Shown here piece by piece: positions 55,389 through 62,679 of a DNA stretch of 64,000 nt (position 1 is its first letter; every line of letters starts with the position of its first letter). A program made the position numbers and the translations under genes. Below the pieces are notes generated by a model, which saw only the letters and a list, made by a program, of their open reading frames with translations, did not search any database and had not been told where the DNA came from. Source of the stretch: JAVJSD01 sp040219575 (GTDB taxonomy: Bacteria > Planctomycetota > Planctomycetia > Pirellulales > Pirellulaceae); contig JAVJSD010000083.1 in NCBI GenBank assembly GCA_040219575.1, positions 1-64,000 on the forward strand, given 5' to 3'.

Positions 55389-56099
55389 CTACCAGGCGGC
55401 AAACCGTTTCCAGGCCGCGTGACTGCGGAACGACTCGGCGGCGGCGACGCCCGCCTGGGCGCCGCGGGCCTGACACTGGCGGAGCATCATTTCCTCCAGC
55501 GGCGAGAAATCCTGGTCGCCGCCGCGGGCGAGTTGACTCTCGTGGCAGCGCAGCATGCTTCGCTTAAGCTCCACGTGCTCGCTCACATCGATTGCAAAGT
55601 GTGGTTCGAAGCCGATCATCTCGACCGTGTCCATCCACCACAAAGCGGGCGGTTTGGCGAGCGGGGGCGAGGCGGTCTTCTGCCCCGCCGAGGCGCAGAA
55701 CCACGTCGCCGCCTCCGAGAGGGCCGAGGCCGCCTGATGGTCGGCGTGATAGTCGCCTCGCCAATGCGCCAGCACAAGCGTCGGGCGGAACTGCCGCAGC
55801 AATTCGACGATCGCCTTGCGCGTCTCGGCCGTATCGAACAACTCGCCGTCGCCGTAGCCGCCTTCCAACAACTCCGCGCCGAGCAGCGCCGCCGACTGCC
55901 GCATCTCGCGGCTGCGGACCGCGCCGAGATTCTCGATCGGCGGATCGGGCTGGCCTTTATCGCCGCGACAAAGCACGCCAACGCCAATCGCCGCGCCATC
56001 GGCCTTCGCCCGGGCCAATGTCCCCGCGCACAGCAGTTCGGCGTCGTCGGGATGGGCGACGACGGCCAACACGCGCTCGTTGTGGAATGTGAGTTGCAT
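55389..56099 (-). CDS. PIG-L family deacetylase
   Basis: The 236-residue protein has the LmbE/PIG-L zinc site: AHPDDAEL near residue 16 (His, Asp, Asp) and the second histidine motif HWRGDYHADHQA near 110. Such enzymes remove acetyl groups from N-acetylglucosamine-containing compounds. It lies 6 bp after the NagB-like gene; in Bacteroidetes similar domains are fused to NagB, so the two probably act on the same amino-sugar route. Confidence 0.88.
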   Translation of the reverse strand: MQLTFHNERVLAVVAHPDDAELLCAGTLARAKADGAAIGVGVLCRGDKGQPDPPIENLGAVRSREMRQSAALLGAELLEGGYGDGELFDTAETRKAIVELLRQFRPTLVLAHWRGDYHADHQAASALSEAATWFCASAGQKTASPPLAKPPALWWMDTVEMIGFEPHFAIDVSEHVELKRSMLRCHESQLARGGDQDFSPLEEMMLRQCQARGAQAGVAAAESFRSHAAWKRFAAW

Positions 56100-56105
56100 A
56101 CCGGG

Positions 56106-56960
56106 CTACACGATGAATTTCGGCGGTCGGGCGGTCTCTTCGTCGGTGACGACGACGTAATCGGCGTGGTCGCGGATGTGCGTGACGGGGTAGTCGTCGC
56201 CGGGGCGGCCGAACAACGCCAGCCGCAAAACGGTGTTCGCCCAGTCGAGCGCGACGCCGTTGCGGCAATACAGACGGATCCGCCGAACGGACAGCAGTTG
56301 CCGCATCCCGAGCGTGACGCCCTTGCGCGGATGCCCTTCGAGGTTGCCGCCAATCTGGGCGCGGATGGCGTTGATGGTGCGGGTGAAATCGTTGAGATAC
56401 ACCAGTCGCGGGTCCGACTCCCGGACGTTCGGCTCTGGTTCGTTGTAGGCGATGTGGCCGTGAATGCCGATGCCTCCGTAGGTGGTGTCGATGCCGCCCA
56501 CCGCGTCGATCTTCTCCTTCAGCGTTTGCACGTTGAGGTGATCGGGAAAAACCAACTGCTTCCCTGGAATCATCAAATTGCGCCGCACGCGGCTGCTGAA
56601 CGACTCTTCGAACACGTGGCGAAAACTGAGCGGATGCTCCGGCGGTAGGGCCACGCCGTTGTCGTCGCAGTGCTCATCCATCATGAAAAACCAGCACTGT
56701 TTCAGGCTGAGTTGTTCGCCGTTGATGATGTCCGCCAGCAGCGGGTACTGCCCCACCGGCCCGACTGGCAGGATTAGCTTCGTCGGGCGGTTGTTCTGAT
56801 TGTTGGCGCGAATCTCCGCCGCGATCGACTCGGCGAAGTGCGCATGCAGCGCGTCGATGTCTCGGCAGATGACGAGCCGGTCGCCCGCCTTCTTTTTCAT
56901 TTGCGCAGCCGACATCGCCAACAGCTTGCGAATCTCCACTTGTCGTGACAACAGTTTCAC
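56106..56960 (-). CDS. Glucosamine-6-phosphate deaminase-like protein (NagB family)
   Basis: The 284-residue protein starts at GTG 56960. NagB family segments are PTKLILPVGPVGQYPLLADII near 60, MDEHCDDNG near 92, and GGIGIHGHIAYNEPEP near 165. In E. coli NagB the matching motif is GxxDGH with catalytic Asp141, followed by His143 and Glu148; here His replaces that Asp while His and Glu are kept. It may be a deaminase with altered chemistry or an isomerase of another sugar phosphate. Confidence 0.8.
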   Translation of the reverse strand: MKLLSRQVEIRKLLAMSAAQMKKKAGDRLVICRDIDALHAHFAESIAAEIRANNQNNRPTKLILPVGPVGQYPLLADIINGEQLSLKQCWFFMMDEHCDDNGVALPPEHPLSFRHVFEESFSSRVRRNLMIPGKQLVFPDHLNVQTLKEKIDAVGGIDTTYGGIGIHGHIAYNEPEPNVRESDPRLVYLNDFTRTINAIRAQIGGNLEGHPRKGVTLGMRQLLSVRRIRLYCRNGVALDWANTVLRLALFGRPGDDYPVTHIRDHADYVVVTDEETARPPKFIV

Positions 56961-57058
56961 AGTTCTTCCGACACCCCTGCCCGGGTTCCTTGGCCCTTAT
57001 GAATCGCCTCACCCACGGCCAGGCTCCATCTGGAAACGTCGATGTGGCAAATCGACTT

Positions 57059-57121
57059 GTAGCGGTACTCGTGAGAGTTCCTCATTTTCCATGCCGTCGG
57101 AAATCTCACGACTTCCGCTAC
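57059..57121. repeat. GTAGC-family double-hairpin element (GTGA-loop type)
   Basis: Left hairpin GGTACTC-GTGA-GAGTTCC (imperfect), right hairpin CGGAAATC-TCAC-GACTTCCG (one mismatch), ends GTAGC and GCTAC. Confidence 0.75.
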
Positions 57122-57151
57122 GAATTCTTGCGGACAAAGCCAAATTCCTCG

Positions 57152-58702
57152 CTAGTGCTTCACCTGCTCGAGCAACTGCTGCATGCGCTCGACGATCTCG
57201 GGATGCTGCTGCCAGAGGTTGGTTGTTTCGGACGGGTCGTCGGCGAGGTTGTAGAGTTGGCCGGCGGGTTCGCCTTTTGCCGGTTCGATGTCGCGCGGCC
57301 GGGTGAAGCCGCCGGAGCCGCGATGTGGGATCATCTTCCACGGTCCCTGCCGCAAGGCGAACACGCCCCACAGCGAGTGATGCACGGCGTGGTCGCGGAC
57401 GGGTTTGTCCGTCTTCTCACCCAGAAGCGCCGGCAGAATGTTGCGGCTGTCCTCACCGGCGCCCGCTGGCAAATCGGCGCCGACGATCGCGGCGCTGGTC
57501 GCCAGCAGGTCGGTCAGTTCGACCAGCGCGTCGCTGGTGGTCCCCGCCGGCACATGGCCGGGCCAGCGGACGAGAAACGGCACCCGATGCCCCCCCTCCC
57601 AGATGTCCGCCTTCGTGCCGCGGAGATGAGCGTTGCCCTGATGGCCGCGATCCTTCACGTACTGGCCACGGGCGGTGATGCGATAGTGCTGCACGTCGTC
57701 GGCCTCGCGCGGCTCCCACCAATGATAGAGGCCGCCGTTGTCGGAGGTGAAAATGACCAGCGTGTTGTCGGCGACGCCGGTGCGATCGAGCGCGTCGAGG
57801 ACCGCGCCGACGGTCGCATCGACCTCGGCCACGAAATCGCCGTACTCGCCGGCTTCGCTCCTGCCCCGGAACTCGACGTTCGGCGCCAGCGGCAGATGCG
57901 GCGCCGTGAGCGGGAAGTACAGGAAGAACGGCCGCCCGGGCCGCTCGCGGGCCTGGCGCTGGATGTAGCCCACCGCCTGGCCGGTGAGCGTGGGCATCAC
58001 GCCGGTGATGGTGAAGTCGGGCGAACGGACGCCCTCGTCGACGGAGATGAACTCCGTATGGATATCGGGCGATTCGACCGTCGGCGTCAGCACCGGCCGG
58101 TCGTTTTCCAAGTAGCAGAAGGGCGACATGTTCAAGGACGCCGAGATGCCGTAGTACCAATCGAAGCCGACGGCGGTGGGGCCGCCCGTGAACGGCTTAC
58201 TGAAGTCGACGTCGCGGCCGTTACGGGGCGGTTGTCGGCGATCGAGCGGCACGGCCGGCATCGGCTTGCCGTCCCGCTCGGTCCACTGCATGCCGAGATG
58301 CCATTTGCCGACGCAGGCGGTGTCGTAACCGTGTTTCTTCAGCAGTGCGGGGACGGTCAGTCGATCGGGCTCGATCAGCGGCGGATCGAAGCCGTCGAGC
58401 ACACGATACTTCAGCCGCGTCCGCCAGCAGTAACGGCCGGTGAGCACGCCGTAGCGCGTCGGCGTGCAGACGGCCGACGGCGTGTGTGCGTCGGTCAGCC
58501 GCATCCCCTCGTCCGCCAACCGGTCGATACTCGGCGTGGCGATCTTCGACTCGGCGTTGTAGCAACTCGTATCTCCGTATCCCAAATCATCCGCCAGGAT
58601 ATAGACGATATTCGGCGCCTCGGCCGCGCGCGCGTGCGAAGCGACGTGTTGCACCGCGAAGACGAACACAATCGGGACGATCAAACAACGCATCAATCGC
58701 AT
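57152..58702 (-). CDS. Secreted sulfatase
   Basis: Hydrolyses sulfate esters, probably from sulfated polysaccharides. The 516-residue protein starts at ATG 58702 with a signal peptide (LMRCLIVPIVFVFAVQHVASHARA). The metal site starts in IVYILADDLGYGD; the formylglycine motif CTPTR lies near residue 80 (SAVCTPTRYGVLTGR), and GKWHLG near 130 supplies further active-site residues. FTSDNGGLYHWWE near 280 is also typical. The longer frame upstream encodes repeat sequence. Confidence 0.93.
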   Translation of the reverse strand: MRLMRCLIVPIVFVFAVQHVASHARAAEAPNIVYILADDLGYGDTSCYNAESKIATPSIDRLADEGMRLTDAHTPSAVCTPTRYGVLTGRYCWRTRLKYRVLDGFDPPLIEPDRLTVPALLKKHGYDTACVGKWHLGMQWTERDGKPMPAVPLDRRQPPRNGRDVDFSKPFTGGPTAVGFDWYYGISASLNMSPFCYLENDRPVLTPTVESPDIHTEFISVDEGVRSPDFTITGVMPTLTGQAVGYIQRQARERPGRPFFLYFPLTAPHLPLAPNVEFRGRSEAGEYGDFVAEVDATVGAVLDALDRTGVADNTLVIFTSDNGGLYHWWEPREADDVQHYRITARGQYVKDRGHQGNAHLRGTKADIWEGGHRVPFLVRWPGHVPAGTTSDALVELTDLLATSAAIVGADLPAGAGEDSRNILPALLGEKTDKPVRDHAVHHSLWGVFALRQGPWKMIPHRGSGGFTRPRDIEPAKGEPAGQLYNLADDPSETTNLWQQHPEIVERMQQLLEQVKH

Positions 58703-58737
58703 GGTGACATTTCCGTTGGTTGTGTTCAGCACGCAGT

Positions 58738-58764
58738 GACCGCGACGGCGTAGCCGTCGGCTTG
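58738..58764. repeat. CCAAGCCGACG-family repeat
   Basis: CCGCGACGGCG-TAG-CCGTCGGCTTGG, a hairpin inverted relative to the copies at 30901-30985. Confidence 0.5.
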
Positions 58765-58821
58765 GGGTGTAAAATACGACATACGACAACAAGTCGCCGG
58801 GGAACGCCGTCACATCACCCC

Positions 58822-60306
58822 TCACCCCTCCGGCGGCTTTCCATCAATCCACGGACCGGCCAGCTTCTGATACTCCGGCGGATATAACCGGCTGCCCGTG
58901 TCGCCCGCCTGCCAACCGGGCACGTGATTCGGCTTGGCCTTGGCCTTGGACATCTGCTCCCAGCGATCGGCCCAACTGCTGTCGCCGTTGCTGACGTGGC
59001 CGCCTTTGTCGATGTGAAACACCTTCCCTTCGCGGTAACTCCGCACGGCCAGGTTCACCAGCATCACCGCTGCGGCGCCCAACTCGGGGTCGTTGTTCAC
59101 GGCGCTTGGCTTGCCGGCCTCGACCGCATCGAGCCAATTGCCGCAATGCTCCGAGACGATGTCGAGCTTAGTGGTCGCTTCATGCGTCTCCGGCTTCGGC
59201 TTGCTGTCGAGGGTGACCTGCGGCCGTTCCGGGAGAAACTCGAAGCTGGAGTGCGGGCCGTTCAGGTAACAAGCCTTGTCGAACAGCAGCAGTCCATGAT
59301 GGCCGCGGATGATGTGGTCGAGCTTGCGTTCCTCGCCGACCATCGTGCTGCTGACCAGGCCCTGCACGCCCTCGTGGAAGTCGGCGATGATCGAGGCCAC
59401 GTCGGCCACCTCGCGGTCGTCGTATTCCAGGAAGATGCCGCCTCCGCCGACCACGCGGCCGGGATTGCGAAGTCCGGTCGCCTTCAGCATACCGGTCACC
59501 CGGTGCACAAACAGGTCGGAAAACATGCCGTAGCCGAACGCCCAGTAGCAGCGCCACTGGCCGAAGATCTCGCGGTCGAACGGTACGTCTTCATGAAAGC
59601 CCTCATCGACGCCGAGGAATCGCCGAAAGTCGACGGTCTGCGGCGTCATTTCCTTGGTGATCACGTTGTGACGCGACATGCCGAACTTGCTATTGCGGGC
59701 CGACTCGGTCTGGAACTGCACCACCTTGCCGAGCTTGCCGGCGTCGATCAATTCGCGGGCCATGTCCCACACGGGCGAACTGGTCGATTGCACGCCGACC
59801 TGCAGCACGCGGCCGCTCGACTTCCAGGCGTCGACCACCTCCCGCGACTCCTCGACCGTGTGCGTCATCGGCTTTTCGCAGTAGACGTGCTTGTCGGCGG
59901 CCAGGGCGTCGATCGTCTGCCGGGCGTGCCAGTGGTCGGGCGTGGCGATGGCGACGGCGTCGAGGTCCTTCTCCAACAGCAGGCGACGATAGTCGATGTG
60001 CGTGGTCGGCGTGACGCCGGTTTCTTTTTTGACGTAGTCGACAAAACGCTGCCGGTGCACCGAGTAGACGTCGGCGACCGAGACGAGGTCGATGTTGCGG
60101 CCCAGCCTGCGCAGCTTAACGAGCGTCTTGGTGAGGGCGTTGAAGCCGCGATTGCCGGCGCCGATCACGCCGATCCTCAGTCGCTGGTTGGCGCCGGAGG
60201 TTTGCGCCGTGGCGCGAGTGGAGATCATACTCACGGCGGCGCCGGCGGCCGCGCTGCCGGCGCTCGTGCGAAGGAAGTCGCGTCGCGAGAAGTCGCTGGA
60301 TTTCAT
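58822..60306 (-). CDS. Tat-exported Gfo/Idh/MocA family oxidoreductase
   Basis: The 494-residue protein starts with a Tat signal (SSDFSRRDFLRTSAGSAAAG), followed by the NAD(P)-binding motif IGVIGAGNRGFNAL near 48 and the family motif EKPMTHTVEESREVVDAW near 140. Members act on sugars and inositols with bound nicotinamide cofactor; exported forms are frequent in planctomycetes. ATG 60306 is chosen for the Tat signal. Neighbours suggest carbohydrate degradation. Confidence 0.92.
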   Translation of the reverse strand: MKSSDFSRRDFLRTSAGSAAAGAAVSMISTRATAQTSGANQRLRIGVIGAGNRGFNALTKTLVKLRRLGRNIDLVSVADVYSVHRQRFVDYVKKETGVTPTTHIDYRRLLLEKDLDAVAIATPDHWHARQTIDALAADKHVYCEKPMTHTVEESREVVDAWKSSGRVLQVGVQSTSSPVWDMARELIDAGKLGKVVQFQTESARNSKFGMSRHNVITKEMTPQTVDFRRFLGVDEGFHEDVPFDREIFGQWRCYWAFGYGMFSDLFVHRVTGMLKATGLRNPGRVVGGGGIFLEYDDREVADVASIIADFHEGVQGLVSSTMVGEERKLDHIIRGHHGLLLFDKACYLNGPHSSFEFLPERPQVTLDSKPKPETHEATTKLDIVSEHCGNWLDAVEAGKPSAVNNDPELGAAAVMLVNLAVRSYREGKVFHIDKGGHVSNGDSSWADRWEQMSKAKAKPNHVPGWQAGDTGSRLYPPEYQKLAGPWIDGKPPEG

Positions 60307-60357
60307 GATCGTCTCCCGAGTTTGGTGTTCATCGTTTGACGCGGGCAGTCCATTTCG

Positions 60358-60403
60358 TAGGGCAGGCATCCTGCCTGCCTGGCAGCCTGGAAGGCCGCCC
60401 TAC
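60358..60403. repeat. GTAGGG-family double-hairpin repeat overlapping a stop codon
   Basis: GTAGGGCAGGCATCCTGCC (left) and GGCAGCCTGGAAGGCCGCCC with TAC (right). On the minus strand the outer GTAG provides the TAG stop of the transaldolase gene at 60400-60402. Confidence 0.65.
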
Positions 60404-61065
60404 GTCGTCTCGGGCGTCGCGTCCCAGGCGTTTTGAAAAATCGCCTCGCCCATGTTCGTGTACGGGTTGTTGAAACTGTCCTGGTAGACGGCCAGGCCGG
60501 CGGTGACGCAGTGAGCCCCGGCGGTCGCCGCGTCGCCAAGCTGCCGGCCGTTGCGAATCGCCGCCGCGATAATCTCGGCCCGATAGCCGAAGTTGTCGAG
60601 CATTGTCCGCACCTCGCTGATCAGCGTATCGGGAGCGTCGCCGAATTGCTCCTTCCAGCCCAGAAACGGGCTGATGTACGCCGCGCCCGCCCGGGCCGCG
60701 TGCCACGCCTGGGCGACCGAGAAAATCAGCGTCGCATTGACGCGAATCCCCCGGGCCGTCAGTTCCCGAATCGCCTTGAAGCCATTCTCGCTGGCGCCGA
60801 CCTTGATCACAAAGTTGGGCGACAGCCCGCTCAGTTCGACGCCCTGCGCGACGATCTCCCGCCAGTCTGTAATGTGCGGGTTGACCTCCACGCTGATCGG
60901 CTTTTCCGTGCCGCGGAACATTTCAGCGATTTCGCCGATCACGCGCCGCAGCGGCTTGCCCGAGGCCTGCACGTGCTTGGGATTGGTCGTCAGTCCGTCG
61001 ACGTCCCACAATTCGAGCGCGCGCTCGATTTCGTCGGTCTTGGCGCTGTCGAGAAAGAGTTTCAC
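60400..61065 (-). CDS. Transaldolase-family protein (fructose-6-phosphate aldolase type)
   Basis: The 221-residue protein begins at GTG 61065 (VKLFLDSAKTDEIERAL, matching the usual MKFF-type start). Family motifs are GLTTNPKHVQ near 25, the Schiff-base lysine in NFVIKVGASENG near 88, ATLIFSVAQA near 113 and YISPFLGW near 133. Short length fits the small transaldolase subfamily that includes FSA. A TTG at 61086 could add seven residues. Its stop lies inside a repeat. Confidence 0.9.
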   Translation of the reverse strand: MKLFLDSAKTDEIERALELWDVDGLTTNPKHVQASGKPLRRVIGEIAEMFRGTEKPISVEVNPHITDWREIVAQGVELSGLSPNFVIKVGASENGFKAIRELTARGIRVNATLIFSVAQAWHAARAGAAYISPFLGWKEQFGDAPDTLISEVRTMLDNFGYRAEIIAAAIRNGRQLGDAATAGAHCVTAGLAVYQDSFNNPYTNMGEAIFQNAWDATPETT

Positions 61066-61103
61066 GGAGAGGTTCCTGTTTCTCAAATGGCGAAGTGTTT
61101 CGA

Positions 61104-62333
61104 TTACGAACCGACCTGGACGGGTTGACGCCTTTCGCGAGCTTGCCGCACCAGCACCTCTTCATCGACGGGAAACGTGCGGGCGAAGCCGAGCCACGCC
61201 GCTCCCAAGGCGCCGGCGAAGCCGCCGAGCACGCCGTCCTCCAGGTAGGCGGTCGCCAGGATCGGAGGCAAGGCGAACTGCCGGAAGGTGCGCTCCATCT
61301 GCTGCCGCACCAGCGGCGAACAGTTGGGCACCTCGCCGGTGAGCACGATCTTCTCGGGCGCCAGCAGATTGGCCAGGTTCGCGGCCAACATCCCCAAATG
61401 CGTTCCCAGTTGCTCCATTTGCTGACGCAGTAGGTCGTCGCCCGAATCCGCCGCGGCGACGATGTCCGCCAGCGAAAGATCGTCGCCGCGCTCGAGTAAC
61501 TCGCGTCGGACGGCGGTTGAAGCGCGCGACTTCAGCAACCGGAGCGTCGATTCAACAATTCCCTTGGCCGAGACCAACTCGGTGGCGAGCCGCGGCCCCT
61601 CGGCGGTCGAAAGCACGAGGTAGCCCGCCTCTCCCGCCATCGAGTTCGTTCCCGAATAGAGCTTGCCGTCGATGACGATCCCCAGGCCGACGCCGGAGCG
61701 GACCGCCAGGCAGACGAAGTTCCTCGCGCCGCGTCCGCTGCCGCGGAGCAGCTCGCCGTAGGCGACGGCGCGGATGTTGTCTTCCACGAAGACGGGCGCG
61801 GCGAAGGCGTTTGCAAAACGGTCGCGGATCGGCACCTGGTCGAAGTCGGGCAACAGGCGGTAGTGCAGCACGCGGCCGCCGTCGCAGTCGACCTGGCCGG
61901 GCGCCGCGACGCCCACCGACAGCAAGGTGCGATCGGCCCGGTCGGCGACGCGGCGAGCCAGCGTCACGATTTGCTTGAGCACCCCCTCGCGCGTCACGCC
62001 CGATCGAAAGGGCGCCTCCTTGCGATACAGCACCTCGCCGGCGAAATCGCACAGTACGGCGCGGGCCCGCAAGGCCTCGAAGTCGAGTCCCAGAAAGCAG
62101 CCGTGATGCGGATTGGGGTGCAGCGGCGCCCGTCCACGCGGCGCGGCGGCCGGATCGCCTTCCACGAGCAGTCCGTCGCGAAGCAACTCCTCCACATAGG
62201 CGCCGGCCATGCTGGCGTTGATGTTCAACCGCCGGGCGAGATCAAACCGCAGGCAGCCGCCCTCCCGAAACACCTCGTTCAGGATGCGGTTCTTCTTGAC
62301 GGCCAGCTTGGTCTCGCGTGGACGCGGATGCAT
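61104..62333 (-). CDS. ROK family transcriptional regulator
   Basis: The 409-residue protein has an N-terminal winged helix (ETKLAVKKNRILNEVFREGGCLRFDLARRLN...) and a ROK sugar-kinase-like domain: GLDFEALRARAVLCD near 88, the ROK-type GVAAPGQVDCDGG near 145, and VCLAVRSGVGLGIVIDGKLY near 208. The ROK zinc-motif cysteines (CxCGxxGC) are not visible. Probably a sugar-responsive repressor in the NagC/Mlc group, autoregulated through the palindrome on its own promoter. Confidence 0.9.
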   Translation of the reverse strand: MHPRPRETKLAVKKNRILNEVFREGGCLRFDLARRLNINASMAGAYVEELLRDGLLVEGDPAAAPRGRAPLHPNPHHGCFLGLDFEALRARAVLCDFAGEVLYRKEAPFRSGVTREGVLKQIVTLARRVADRADRTLLSVGVAAPGQVDCDGGRVLHYRLLPDFDQVPIRDRFANAFAAPVFVEDNIRAVAYGELLRGSGRGARNFVCLAVRSGVGLGIVIDGKLYSGTNSMAGEAGYLVLSTAEGPRLATELVSAKGIVESTLRLLKSRASTAVRRELLERGDDLSLADIVAAADSGDDLLRQQMEQLGTHLGMLAANLANLLAPEKIVLTGEVPNCSPLVRQQMERTFRQFALPPILATAYLEDGVLGGFAGALGAAWLGFARTFPVDEEVLVRQARERRQPVQVGS

Positions 62334-62374
62334 GACGTGTGACGACGGGTGAATCGGCGACGCCCCCAACCGCT

Positions 62375-62396
62375 GTGATTATGAAAACATAACCAC
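62375..62396. promoter_or_regulatory. Palindromic operator over the ROK promoter
   Basis: Half-sites GTGATTATG and CATAACCAC are separated by AAAA, with one mismatched position in 18 paired bases. The palindrome covers the -10 box. NagC/Mlc operators share the AT-rich TTATTT-type core, so this is a plausible site for the ROK protein. Confidence 0.6.
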
Positions 62397-62406
62397 GGCG
62401 TGTCAA
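62378..62406 (-). promoter_or_regulatory. Strong promoter of the ROK gene
   Basis: On the minus strand TTGACA (62401-62406) is followed after 17 bp by CATAAT (62378-62383). It lies 45 bp before the ATG at 62333. Confidence 0.7.
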
Positions 62407-62554
62407 CCAATTGCGCAAGATGCCGGAACCCCAACTTGCGCCCCGCCGCCAATCACCTGCTGATTGCGAAATCAGAGCCAATCCGGCAGTTGTTATGCGC
62501 CCTGTGAAAAGGCGGAATTATCCAAGACGCGCGGCGAGTAGCGCCCGAGGTAGT

Positions 62555-62579
62555 CCGGAACGAGCTTGCGCTGTTCCGG
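62555..62579. terminator. Hairpin after the symporter gene, possible terminator
   Basis: CCGGAAC (62555-62561) pairs with GTTCCGG (62573-62579) around an 11-nt loop. On the minus strand, the direction of the symporter gene, no T-run follows; on the plus strand CTTTT follows. Weak support. Confidence 0.3.
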
Positions 62580-62679
62580 CTTTTCCCCAGCGCCGCGCAA
62601 ACAAGCACACGCGGCCAACTCTACCCGGCGGCAGCGAAGCAAGGAGCATGGCCGCCCCCGGCCGTGAATCGGCGGTCCA

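Noticed and set aside
55254..60339. Long plus-strand frames opposite the PIG-L, NagB, sulfatase and Gfo/Idh/MocA genes
   Set aside because: All are antisense to genes with clear motifs and have no motif of their own.
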